Source: a virus. From it: a stretch of DNA of 20,540 nucleotides. A program made the translations under genes and the position numbers. Below, one piece after another: positions 8,475 through 14,918 of this stretch. Location of the stretch: positions 799-21,338 of the IMG/VR virus record IMGVR_UViG_3300030419_000165. The stretch is one strand, 5' to 3'. Every line of letters starts with the position of its first letter. Position 1 is the first letter of the stretch. Below the pieces are notes generated by a model. The model saw nothing but the letters and a program-made list of their open reading frames with translations. It did not search any database and was not told the DNA's origin.

Positions 8475-8784
8475 ATAACTTCTCTAAATTATTCTCCATT
8501 ATTTTACCAAGACTTACATCCATTTCTGATGCTAACATAGCACAATACCACAACACATCTCCTACTTCAGATGCTACATCATGGTCTGTGCCATCTCTTA
8601 TCTTCTTCTTAACTTTACCTGCAACCTCTCCTGCCTCACTTACAAGACCTAATGCAAGGTATGCTAATGCATCTTTCTTTGGATAGATTGCAGTAGACTT
8701 TGCACCTTCTTGATACTTCTCTGCAGTTATGGTGCTTTTATTTTTAGTTTGCATAAACTTCTTTGCTTCTTGTTCTAGATTCAT
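8425..8784 (-). CDS. mazG: MazG-like nucleotide pyrophosphohydrolase
   Basis: A 119-aa protein with the all-alpha NTP pyrophosphohydrolase signature: E50-x2-E53 in LVSEAGEVAGKVKKKIRD and E73-x2-D76 in ASEVGDVLWY, which bind the catalytic magnesium ions. Proteins of this family hydrolyse NTPs or dNTPs to the monophosphate plus pyrophosphate. Phage MazG enzymes have been linked to dNTP or host nucleotide-pool control. The length suits a single-domain phage MazG. The ATG at 8784 overlaps the upstream gene by 41 bases. An internal ATG at 8754 with a nearby AAGAAG is an alternative start that would remove ten N-terminal residues. It shares an operon with the ribonucleotide reductase, which supports a nucleotide role. 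Confidence 0.9.
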   Translation of the reverse strand: MNLEQEAKKFMQTKNKSTITAEKYQEGAKSTAIYPKKDALAYLALGLVSEAGEVAGKVKKKIRDGTDHDVASEVGDVLWYCAMLASEMDVSLGKIMENNLEKLYGRKQRGKLQGSGDTR

Positions 8785-9013
8785 TTTGCTTTACTTTCTC
8801 TAACTGTCTGTAATATGCAAAGTTATAACCTCTTTGCCACTCTCTATGTTGCATAGTGTTAGAGTGATAGGGGTTTTCTGTTGCTATAACCTTTACTCCT
8901 TTAACACTTTTAATATATTGTTTACCTCTAAACGCATTCAGTCCTCTTTCAAACTGAATACGTAAAGGTGCATCATATTTACTTAGATTCGGATTTCTTT
9001 TTCTCTTTTTCAT
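8744..9013 (-). CDS. Small basic protein resembling ribosome modulation factor
   Basis: An 89-aa protein. I take the ATG at 9013 because AAAGGAAA lies nine bases upstream; the frame could be extended to a TTG at 9031, but that would overlap this site. The N-terminus is very basic (MKKRKRNPN). The core has RG-x2-AF-x-G at about residues 22-28, then NPYHSNTMQHREWQRGYNFAYY. The order RGxxAxxxG ... PY(x)9W-x-x-G is the layout of bacterial ribosome modulation factor (Rmf), which dimerises ribosomes, and of Rmf-like phage proteins. I infer RNA or ribosome binding. The similarity is by motif only and needs a profile search. The gene lies between an unknown gene and mazG. Confidence 0.55.
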   Translation of the reverse strand: MKKRKRNPNLSKYDAPLRIQFERGLNAFRGKQYIKSVKGVKVIATENPYHSNTMQHREWQRGYNFAYYRQLEKVKQNESRTRSKEVYAN

Positions 9014-9224
9014 CTTCTTGTTTCCTTTCAAAATACTTTAGTATCATGTTAAGTTTATCGTCTGCTACTGATACCTTTTCTAACTCTGCATCAATAGCCT
9101 GTTGTATATCTTGGTGTTCTCCTATACCCACAGACCTTGTAAGTAATATCTCAACATTAGATATGTGCTTATTTATCATGCCTACATAGTAGGACTTGGA
9201 TGCTGCTAATAACATTTCTCTCAT
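8979..9224 (-). CDS. Conserved phage hypothetical protein, charged C-terminus
   Basis: An 81-aa protein with an excellent ribosome site (AAGGAG about seven bases before the ATG at 9224). The N-terminus MREMLLAASKSYYVGMINKH and the central VGIGEHQDIQQAIDAELEKV look like a family I associate with marine phages, but no function is known to me. The C-terminus is a run of Lys and Glu. It is predicted helical, with no cysteines and no membrane segment. It starts two bases after the upstream stop and overlaps the RMF-like gene by 35 bases. Confidence 0.65.
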   Translation of the reverse strand: MREMLLAASKSYYVGMINKHISNVEILLTRSVGIGEHQDIQQAIDAELEKVSVADDKLNMILKYFERKQEDEKEKKKSESK

Positions 9225-9226
9225 AT

Positions 9227-9634
9227 TTACTCTCCTTTAAATGTTTTGATTACGTCAGATGAAAATAACTTATCTAGTTTTAACAGATACATTCTAGATG
9301 CATTGTGGTCTCCACCTGATACACTACGTTTATAATCTAGTTTATTAATTAGTTTCTTTAGATTATCTACTTTAAACACAAGAGTACAGAACGTATCATC
9401 TCCAATACATAGATTATGAAACCAATAGTCTGCTTCCGTACTACTGATGCCACTTGGTTTACCATAACATTCGTACTCAATCGCAATATTGCCTGTCTTC
9501 TGCCATTTATCTCTTTCACTTTTTACCTCTATCTTTTTATCTTGTAACATATCTGCTACAAGTTTCTCTCTAACTTGACCATACTCTAGGTCAATATCAA
9601 ATTTCTTTCTGTTTTCTACGGATGGTGATAACAT
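9227..9634 (-). CDS. Putative PD-(D/E)XK-type nuclease
   Basis: A 135-aa protein with AAGGAGA ahead of its ATG. The centre reads KKIEVKSERDKWQKTGNIAIEYE. The E36-V-K38 pair followed by a beta-strand-like IAIEYE fits the E-x-K strand and the following strand of a PD-(D/E)XK nuclease. E17 and E24 in the preceding helix could supply helix-1 acids, and D28 or D32 could supply the PD acid, though no clean D is obvious. Phages often carry such small nucleases near RNR or recombination genes. It could instead be a non-catalytic member. It is coupled closely to the gene that follows. Confidence 0.5.
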   Translation of the reverse strand: MLSPSVENRKKFDIDLEYGQVREKLVADMLQDKKIEVKSERDKWQKTGNIAIEYECYGKPSGISSTEADYWFHNLCIGDDTFCTLVFKVDNLKKLINKLDYKRSVSGGDHNASRMYLLKLDKLFSSDVIKTFKGE

Positions 9635-9815
9635 ATTTAATCTCCTTTATAATTGTAATTAAAGTTAAGAGAGCAATACAATAAAAGTATTCTTCAATCA
9701 TGCTACCCTCAAGTGCCTTGCTACCCACGATACCTGCAAACACTAACGTAAGCAGGTAAGCTAGGATAGGAATTAAGACTATAGCATTAACTAGCCTCAA
9801 TGTCAACGATTTCAC
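9597..9815 (-). CDS. Two-helix small membrane protein, non-ATG start
   Basis: The reading frame holds two hydrophobic segments: LVNAIVLIPILAYLLTLVFAGIVG and YFYCIALLTLITIIKEIKYVI, ending in a basic tail (IRRKQKEI). There is no ATG before the first segment. I propose GTG at 9815 (72 aa, MKSLTLRL...), which has AGG five to seven bases upstream and puts two positive charges before the first helix. TTG codons at 9806 and 9800 and a GTG at 9887 are alternatives. The gene overlaps the end of the RNR gene by 29 bases and the start of the nuclease-like gene by 38. Function unknown. Confidence 0.5.
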   Translation of the reverse strand: MKSLTLRLVNAIVLIPILAYLLTLVFAGIVGSKALEGSMIEEYFYCIALLTLITIIKEIKYVITIRRKQKEI

Positions 9816-11718
9816 ATACACCTGCAGTACAGGCAAGTTCTTTACTTCCACTTGTCGTGTCTTCCTTTTCAAAGTCTTGTAACCCACTCCAATTTATAGC
9901 AGGTGGCATAGCCTTTGTCAAGACATTATATTCTTCTTCTGTAATATCTTGATAAGGTGCTTGTTTATAAGTGTGCTCACTAAAAGGTAGGAAGGATATA
10001 CCTGATACTTCGTCAAAGTTTTTATATACCCATGCACCCACTTCCATCCACTCGTGTTCTTTTACAGATATAGTTACAGATGGTTTATGTTCACACCAAT
10101 GTCTTTGAAAGATTAACCAATAGTCTAACTGTTCTATTGCAGTCATTTGTGTTCTAGTAATAGCACCAACAGGAGACTTCATAGGAAAGCTAAACACAGT
10201 TGTGCTATCAGGCTTCATAACATCAGGCTCTGCAGGAATACCTGCATCTTTCATAAACTGTGTGAGTGGGTCTTTATTATCTCCACGCACAGTTCTAACA
10301 TAGAAATCATTATGTCTTGCGTGAATACCACTAGCACTATCTACTAACTGTGATACAGTTCCTGATGGTTTGATACAAGTTATCGCAGTAGATTGAGGTA
10401 TACCTAAATCTTTAGCAATCTTCTTGTTAGTTTCAATGGCTACTTCTTTTAGTTCTAACAACATTCTTTGTAAGACTTCTTTGTTGCCATTATTTAATAG
10501 ATAACAATCTAATATACCTGTAAGAGATACACCTAACAATCTTTCTTCTTCCGTATTATCTTTCCATATTTTGCGTAAGTATTTAAAATTAGTAAGAGTA
10601 GATTGAAATGTACCAAGTATTGTGGATAGTCTAACCTTTTCTTTTAGAATATCTAAATGGTCTGCTTCTCTACACACAACTTCAGTCAGATTACAGAACT
10701 GATAAGGTCTTAATATAATTTCACTACATGGATTACATCCAAAGAAATGATTAGGGTCTCGTCTACCATTCTCTTCTACTTTCTTTTTAGCAGACTTGCG
10801 ATTAAAGATACCTCGTTCTCCTGATTTAGATTCATATAGTGCAGTCCACTCTCTCATAAATGTTCCCATATCAGGTTTGCCTTTAAATGCTACAGAGTTA
10901 TTAGCCAATGCTCTTTGCCCTTCATTCTCCCACCATTGACCTGACTTTGCGTGTCGCATCAAGTCATCTCCAAGATTAGATAATGATATGAGAGCAGAAC
11001 GTCTAACACCACCGACAACAACCACCTCTCCTATTTTACACATAATGTCATGGCACTCAATAGGAAATAGTCTTCTATTCTTTGCACCTTTAAACTTCTC
11101 TACACAAAATTCAAACAGTTCTTCTAATGGAGCAGGACCACTTGCTCTACCACCAAACGTTTTGAGTCTAGCACCTGCAGGTCTTACCTGTGAAGTATCC
11201 CATTTGGGTATCTGACCTACATATAACATAGCTATTAACTCACGTAAGGCTCTACACCACCCTGTTCTACTGTCTGCAACAGTTATTACTGTAGTGCTTT
11301 TTTCAAAGTGTTCATTAACCATAGGTAATTTATCTACATTTTCTCTTTCAACAGAGAATCCTACACCTGTACCATTCATAAGTATATACATACACTCATC
11401 AAAAGAACGAGGACTATCTACAGGTATATAACTACAATTATATCCTGCTACATGGCATCTATCTAATGCTACACCTGATGTCATCAATGCTCTCATACTA
11501 GGCATGATGCCTAAAGATAATATACCATCCGATAATTTTTCTCTCAATGCCTTCGTTAAGGTATAGTTGTGCTTACCTTTTAGGTGGTTTTCCATATAGT
11601 CAAAGTATCTGTCCACAGTCTCTGACCAAGTTTCTCTACGTTCTTCATCATCTTTCCATCTAGCATATCTAGAAAGAGCAATAAAGTTTTGATAATCTGT
11701 TGGTAAATAGTTTTGCAT
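9787..11718 (-). CDS. Class II (B12-dependent) ribonucleoside-triphosphate reductase, monomeric type
   Basis: A 643-aa protein with AGGAGA before the ATG. It makes deoxynucleotides from ribonucleotides using adenosylcobalamin. Visible signatures: NPCSE at 329-333, giving the thiyl-radical Cys331 and Glu333, followed by FCNLTEV with Cys342; an early Cys in AGYNCSY (Cys95) that would pair with it; GTGVGFSVER at 116-125; PSGTVSQL at 451-458; and a C-terminal redox pair CTAGVC (Cys630 and Cys635). The pattern fits monomeric NrdJ, as in Lactobacillus RTPR and marine phages, rather than a class I NrdA, since no NrdB or tyrosyl-radical subunit is present. It sits with MazG and DUF3310 genes in a nucleotide block. 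Activity would depend on cobalamin in the host cell. Confidence 0.93.
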   Translation of the reverse strand: MQNYLPTDYQNFIALSRYARWKDDEERRETWSETVDRYFDYMENHLKGKHNYTLTKALREKLSDGILSLGIMPSMRALMTSGVALDRCHVAGYNCSYIPVDSPRSFDECMYILMNGTGVGFSVERENVDKLPMVNEHFEKSTTVITVADSRTGWCRALRELIAMLYVGQIPKWDTSQVRPAGARLKTFGGRASGPAPLEELFEFCVEKFKGAKNRRLFPIECHDIMCKIGEVVVVGGVRRSALISLSNLGDDLMRHAKSGQWWENEGQRALANNSVAFKGKPDMGTFMREWTALYESKSGERGIFNRKSAKKKVEENGRRDPNHFFGCNPCSEIILRPYQFCNLTEVVCREADHLDILKEKVRLSTILGTFQSTLTNFKYLRKIWKDNTEEERLLGVSLTGILDCYLLNNGNKEVLQRMLLELKEVAIETNKKIAKDLGIPQSTAITCIKPSGTVSQLVDSASGIHARHNDFYVRTVRGDNKDPLTQFMKDAGIPAEPDVMKPDSTTVFSFPMKSPVGAITRTQMTAIEQLDYWLIFQRHWCEHKPSVTISVKEHEWMEVGAWVYKNFDEVSGISFLPFSEHTYKQAPYQDITEEEYNVLTKAMPPAINWSGLQDFEKEDTTSGSKELACTAGVCEIVDIEAS

Positions 11719-11883
11719 TTATATCTCCTCTGTAACTACTTTCATGTTTTTAATTTTCACTCCTTCTATTTCGTGAAAAGTCTCATTGATGTACTCTTCC
11801 ATCTCTTCGTCTACTCTACCATCTGCAGGTATAGGATACTCCTCTGCATCCACCTGCAGTGTAATCATTATTTTAACCTTCAT
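11719..11883 (-). CDS. 54-aa acidic conserved phage protein
   Basis: A short gene filling the space between the RNR and DUF3310 genes. ATG at 11883 is read as MKVKIMITLQVDAEEYPIPA..., and TAA at 11721-11719 abuts the RNR start at 11718. It overlaps the DUF3310 gene by 11 bases, and the AGGAGAT that serves RNR lies inside its last codons. Features: a beta-strand-like start (VKIMITLQV), then EEYPIPADGRVDEEMEEYI and a second strand (EGVKIKNMKVV). The pattern recalls a small protein common next to nucleotide and replication genes in marine phages; I know no function. The full codon-level fit to its neighbours makes a real gene likely. Confidence 0.7.
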   Translation of the reverse strand: MKVKIMITLQVDAEEYPIPADGRVDEEMEEYINETFHEIEGVKIKNMKVVTEEI

Positions 11884-12196
11884 TTTTCTCTAACACATCT
11901 ATTAACTCTGATAGATACCATTGTGCCTTCTTTAAATCTTCAACACCATTTTTATATCTATATCTCCATAGATATTTCATAATGTTACCTTGTAAATAAT
12001 ATTCAAATCCATCATCTGTCATGGCTTTAATAGCCTCAATGGTTTCTATACCTGACTTATTATAATGTGGTGGATGATTAACCATATCATCTTTACCTTT
12101 GCCTGTTAAATATTTAGGAGCTTTCTCATCTCCCTTTCTTTCTATTTCTTTAGAAAGCTGTTTAATCTTATTTCTTATCATATCTCTGTACCTCAT
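11873..12196 (-). CDS. DUF3310 protein (T7 gp1.7-like domain)
   Basis: A 107-aa protein. After a basic, helical N-terminus (residues 1-35), the conserved block starts with VNHPPHYN, continues through GIETIEAI and ends in LQGNIMKYLWRYRYKNGVEDLKKAQWYLSELI. This is the DUF3310 signature. The family includes T7 gp1.7, which has been reported to be a nucleotide kinase; whether this copy is active cannot be told from sequence. The start shares one base with the upstream stop (TAATG). Placement next to RNR supports a role in the nucleotide pool. Confidence 0.88.
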   Translation of the reverse strand: MRYRDMIRNKIKQLSKEIERKGDEKAPKYLTGKGKDDMVNHPPHYNKSGIETIEAIKAMTDDGFEYYLQGNIMKYLWRYRYKNGVEDLKKAQWYLSELIDVLEKNEG

Positions 12197-12537
12197 TAAT
12201 GTTTTGTTTCTGGTTTAAAGTTAACACGGATTACATTATCATTAATCCTCTCTCGTGTCAATTTATTGTCCTGTAATATTTCATTTACAGGTAAATATTT
12301 ATTTGCTATTTGTTCTGTGGCATCTCTAAACATTTTATTCTCTTCCATTAAAGGAACAGATGCACATATCTGTCTAGTAAAATTAACCATGCCTTCAAAG
12401 TCATCATCACTTAAAGGATTTTTATCATCCATTGCAATGCGAAGTGACACTTGTCCATCCCAATTCTTTTCTTTATCTAAATGTGGTGTAACCACTATTA
12501 CAAAATCATAGCAAGTTACTTTATTATCTTTACTCAT
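12196..12537 (-). CDS. Hypothetical protein
   Basis: A 113-aa protein with a strong ribosome site (AAGGAGA, seven bases from the ATG). The N-terminal half predicts beta strands (CYDFVIVVTPHLD, GQVSLRIAMDD), followed by an acidic loop (NPLSDDDFEGM) and a helical half. It has no recognisable catalytic motif. I have a weak impression of a conserved phage family, with no function. It is coupled to the DUF3310 gene by TAATG and follows the endonuclease I gene after three bases. Confidence 0.65.
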   Translation of the reverse strand: MSKDNKVTCYDFVIVVTPHLDKEKNWDGQVSLRIAMDDKNPLSDDDFEGMVNFTRQICASVPLMEENKMFRDATEQIANKYLPVNEILQDNKLTRERINDNVIRVNFKPETKH

Positions 12538-12540
12538 TTT

Positions 12541-12993
12541 TTATCTCCTTACTTTTTTATTTGGGAACACAATAAAACTTGGATGTTTATTCTTTCCCTT
12601 TTCTTTTAACCATTCTTCAGGTATAATTCTATCGTGGAATTTAAATTTATGTTTAATACACCACTCTGCATATGTTGATTTAGCTCCCTTACTTAATTTT
12701 CTTTTGCTATTCTCAAACACAAATCGGATGTCTAATTGAGGATGTTGTTTCTTTATAGCTAAATGTTTTCTTCTATCATTAGCAAGAAACCTACCTTTAG
12801 TTTCTATTATTAAACCATTGTTAAGCACAAAGTCAGGGGTATAGGTGCGATAACATAAGTCTTCCCATTGTATCTTGATACATTCATAGCCAAACTTACA
12901 CTTCAGTTCTTTTAAGTAGTCTGAGATTTTATGCTCAAGACCACTCCTATACCCATGCTTTATTGCAATCCTGCGTACAGAATAGGGAGACAC
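12541..12993 (-). CDS. T7 endonuclease I-like Holliday junction resolvase
   Basis: With the GTG at 12993 the protein has 150 residues, against 149 in T7 gp3, and the T7 catalytic residues fall almost in register: Glu20 in RSGLEHK, Asp54 in YTPDF, and Glu64 and Lys66 in IIETKGRF (T7 has E20, D55, E65, K67). Later blocks DRRKHL, HPQLDIRFVF and YAEWCIKH also match. The enzyme cuts branched DNA, helping recombination, packaging and host DNA breakdown. The GTG shares one base with the upstream stop (TAGTG). GGAG at 13006-13009 is 12 bases away, which is long. An earlier GTG at 13029 would add 12 residues with no T7 counterpart. Confidence 0.93.
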   Translation of the reverse strand: MSPYSVRRIAIKHGYRSGLEHKISDYLKELKCKFGYECIKIQWEDLCYRTYTPDFVLNNGLIIETKGRFLANDRRKHLAIKKQHPQLDIRFVFENSKRKLSKGAKSTYAEWCIKHKFKFHDRIIPEEWLKEKGKNKHPSFIVFPNKKVRR

Positions 12994-13226
12994 TAGAGTA
13001 ATCTTCTCCACCCTGAAAAAGGACTCCACTCATATTCAGAACTATTATAGTTATAGCCAAGTGCTTTCATCTCTTCTCTTACTGCTTCGTCTGCTAACTT
13101 TTTAGCTTCCATTGCTTCACGTAAACCTTTGGTTTTCATTTCACGAAGAGTCTTTTTAGCTTCTGCTAGTTCTTTCTCCATAGTAGAGATATCATTTTGC
13201 AGGTCTTCTATTTTTTTATCTGTCAT
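12993..13226 (-). CDS. Small coiled-coil protein
   Basis: A 77-aa protein. I use ATG at 13226, which shares one base with the upstream stop and has GGAG nine bases before it. A further ATG at 13241 overlaps this GGAG and is less likely. Residues 3-55 form an uninterrupted charged helix with heptad-like spacing (IEDLQNDISTMEKELAEAKK and onward). The C-terminus is aromatic (YNYNSSEYEWSPFSGW). It lies between a recombination nuclease and a resolvase, so it may bridge or regulate such proteins, but no function is visible. I do not recognise a family. Confidence 0.65.
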   Translation of the reverse strand: MTDKKIEDLQNDISTMEKELAEAKKTLREMKTKGLREAMEAKKLADEAVREEMKALGYNYNSSEYEWSPFSGWRRLL

Positions 13227-13972
13227 TATTTTATACTCCATATTTTATTTGCCTCTTCTTTCATGCCTGACCAAAACCAAGAGTCAAGGTTAGGATATAC
13301 AAGAGAGGCTAACTCATGCTTATCATCACTGATAGACAAAAACTTCTGTATAGATAGTGCTACTTTATGTAGTTGTTTTTTATAAGAAGTCAAGTTCTTT
13401 AGTGTAAATTTTTTATGTTCCTTTGGTGTTGCAAAGAATAAGTCTACACTATTATTAGGATATGCCATAGAATATAAAGCCATCTGTCTTTTCTGTGCTT
13501 CAGTAGGTCTTGTTGGCATCCTTGTGGTTGTCTTCAGGTCTACTATCTTATCTTTAAACCTGAAGTCTATATATCCCATGATAGGCACAGGCATATCTTC
13601 CACAGGAACTTCAACCTTTTCTTGATACGAAACAAGATTCTTATAGTTGAAGTTCTCATCAATAATAGTACCAAAATCTTTAAGTAATTTCTTTTCCCTT
13701 GCAGTTTTTATATCTCCCAAGTCAACTCCTGACTCGGCACAAAGAGACATAAACTTTACATCTAAAAGATTAAAGTCAAATGCACCTTTCTCATACTTGT
13801 CTGCCAAAACAAATTCTTGTGCAATACCCCTTACTGCACTAGCACCACTTGGTGACCTAGCACCAAACAGATACCTTGCCACCCACAATGACGTATCATT
13901 GATGTATGTATTAATACTACTAGGTGACAAGTAGTTTATACCATGTGCTTTAAAGGGGTTATTGCTACGCAT
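13226..13972 (-). CDS. RecB/Cas4-like PD-(D/E)XK exonuclease
   Basis: A 248-aa protein. Motifs in order: LSPSSINTY at 15-23 (the usual start of this superfamily), RGIAQEF at 48-54 in the position of the RG-x2-H/Q-E helix, GYIDF with Asp136, VDLKTTT with Asp145 and Lys147, and QMALYSMA with Gln163 and Tyr167. This is the catalytic layout of the RecB-family nucleases. The four-cysteine iron-sulphur cluster of Cas4 is missing; I see one Cys (78). In T7-like marine phages a nuclease at this place probably replaces T7 gp6 exonuclease, recycling host DNA and acting in recombination with the SSB. It is linked by single-base overlaps to genes on both sides. Confidence 0.85.
   Translation of the reverse strand: MRSNNPFKAHGINYLSPSSINTYINDTSLWVARYLFGARSPSGASAVRGIAQEFVLADKYEKGAFDFNLLDVKFMSLCAESGVDLGDIKTAREKKLLKDFGTIIDENFNYKNLVSYQEKVEVPVEDMPVPIMGYIDFRFKDKIVDLKTTTRMPTRPTEAQKRQMALYSMAYPNNSVDLFFATPKEHKKFTLKNLTSYKKQLHKVALSIQKFLSISDDKHELASLVYPNLDSWFWSGMKEEANKIWSIK
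13236..13239 (-). promoter_or_regulatory. Ribosome site deciding the coiled-coil gene start
   Basis: GGAG on the minus strand, nine bases before the ATG at 13226. The in-frame ATG at 13241 overlaps it, which argues for the shorter protein. Confidence 0.6.
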
Positions 13973-14877
13973 TAAGACTTATCCACGTCAACAAAGTCAC
14001 TATCATCTTCTATAATATTAGAGACTGCAGTAGCCATATCTTCATCTACTGCGTTAGATGATGCTTCAACATTCCACTCTGATACTATATATTGATTATA
14101 GTTCTCTATCCAAGAGAGAAAGTCTGCAAACATAGTTTGGTCTGTATCCGACAGAGTAACTTTCTCTGAAAGATTCAAAGTGCTAACAGGTAAATAGAAC
14201 ACACTACCATTAGGTAGTTTTCTTTCCTCTGTAGCAAGAGCAATAGTATGTTGCACAGGTAAGCACTTCATCTTTGCCAACTTGGTAAAGTTAGCACCGA
14301 CAGTTTTAAAGGCATCCCTATTATCTATCTCCCAAATGAAAGGTGTAGTTTCAAACTTAACTTCTTTTCCATTTGCATTCGTAGCATCATGTAAATCTAC
14401 TAATCCGAATACTACACGCACTCTCTTAATCTGCTTGATTAACTCTTTAGTTTTTTCAGGCAGAGCATCAAAGTCTTGAATCCACCCTGCAGGTTTACCA
14501 CAGTTAAACCCACCTTGATTATCTTTAAGGTCTTTATTAAGAGTATCAGACATGACTGTCTTATGATAGATACCCAAAGGTTCTCCTGCTTTAGCAGAGT
14601 TATTCTTAACAAACCTTTTATACATATATCTCTGCATGAAAGGTCTGATAGTGGCAGTCTTACCATATAAAGTTTCCCCATCAGGAATCTCTAATTTATA
14701 AGTGCCACCTTTGACTAGAACTTCATCGCCACCTATTATAGGTGTGTGATGTATTCTAAATCTAGGTAGTTGTTGAGCCTTCTTCTCATTAGAATTAGAC
14801 TCTGTAGCTATACCCATAGCCTTTGCCATAGATTCATAATTATTAGTGTCTATGGTCACTAGGTTAGTTTGGTTCAT
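13972..14877 (-). CDS. Single-stranded DNA-binding protein, T7 gp2.5-like
   Basis: A 301-aa protein. The ATG at 14877 has AAGGAG seven bases upstream; a TTG at 14895 lies before this site and is rejected. The C-terminus is acidic (IIEDDSDFVDVD), as in T7 gp2.5 and other SSBs, where the tail contacts polymerase and helicase. The body is beta-rich with aromatic and basic residues (RFRIHHTPIIGG, MQRYMYKRFVK, VRVVFGLVDL). At 301 aa it is longer than T7 gp2.5 (232). The gene sits between polymerase and exonuclease genes, the usual place of gp2.5 in T7-like phages. The call rests on this position and the tail; the fold itself is not proven by a motif. Confidence 0.7.
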   Translation of the reverse strand: MNQTNLVTIDTNNYESMAKAMGIATESNSNEKKAQQLPRFRIHHTPIIGGDEVLVKGGTYKLEIPDGETLYGKTATIRPFMQRYMYKRFVKNNSAKAGEPLGIYHKTVMSDTLNKDLKDNQGGFNCGKPAGWIQDFDALPEKTKELIKQIKRVRVVFGLVDLHDATNANGKEVKFETTPFIWEIDNRDAFKTVGANFTKLAKMKCLPVQHTIALATEERKLPNGSVFYLPVSTLNLSEKVTLSDTDQTMFADFLSWIENYNQYIVSEWNVEASSNAVDEDMATAVSNIIEDDSDFVDVDKS

Positions 14878-14884
14878 AGTTTTT

Positions 14885-14890
14885 CTCCTT
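14885..14890 (-). promoter_or_regulatory. Ribosome site setting the SSB start
   Basis: AAGGAG on the minus strand, seven bases before the ATG at 14877. It follows a 41-base gap after the polymerase stop, the longest non-coding gap in the leftward operon. The gap also contains the palindrome AAACGTTT at 14901-14908. I see no clear promoter in it. Confidence 0.75.
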
Positions 14891-14918
14891 TCCAAAATTA
14901 AAACGTTTCATAGTTATA

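Noticed and set aside
14901-14908. Palindrome AAACGTTT in the gap before the SSB gene
   Set aside because: An eight-base palindrome is expected by chance in AT-rich DNA, and no promoter elements accompany it.
14864-14911. A 15-codon frame (MKRFNFGKEKNYEPN) ahead of the SSB gene
   Set aside because: It could be a leader peptide, but it is too short to support, has no ribosome site of its own and overlaps the SSB start.
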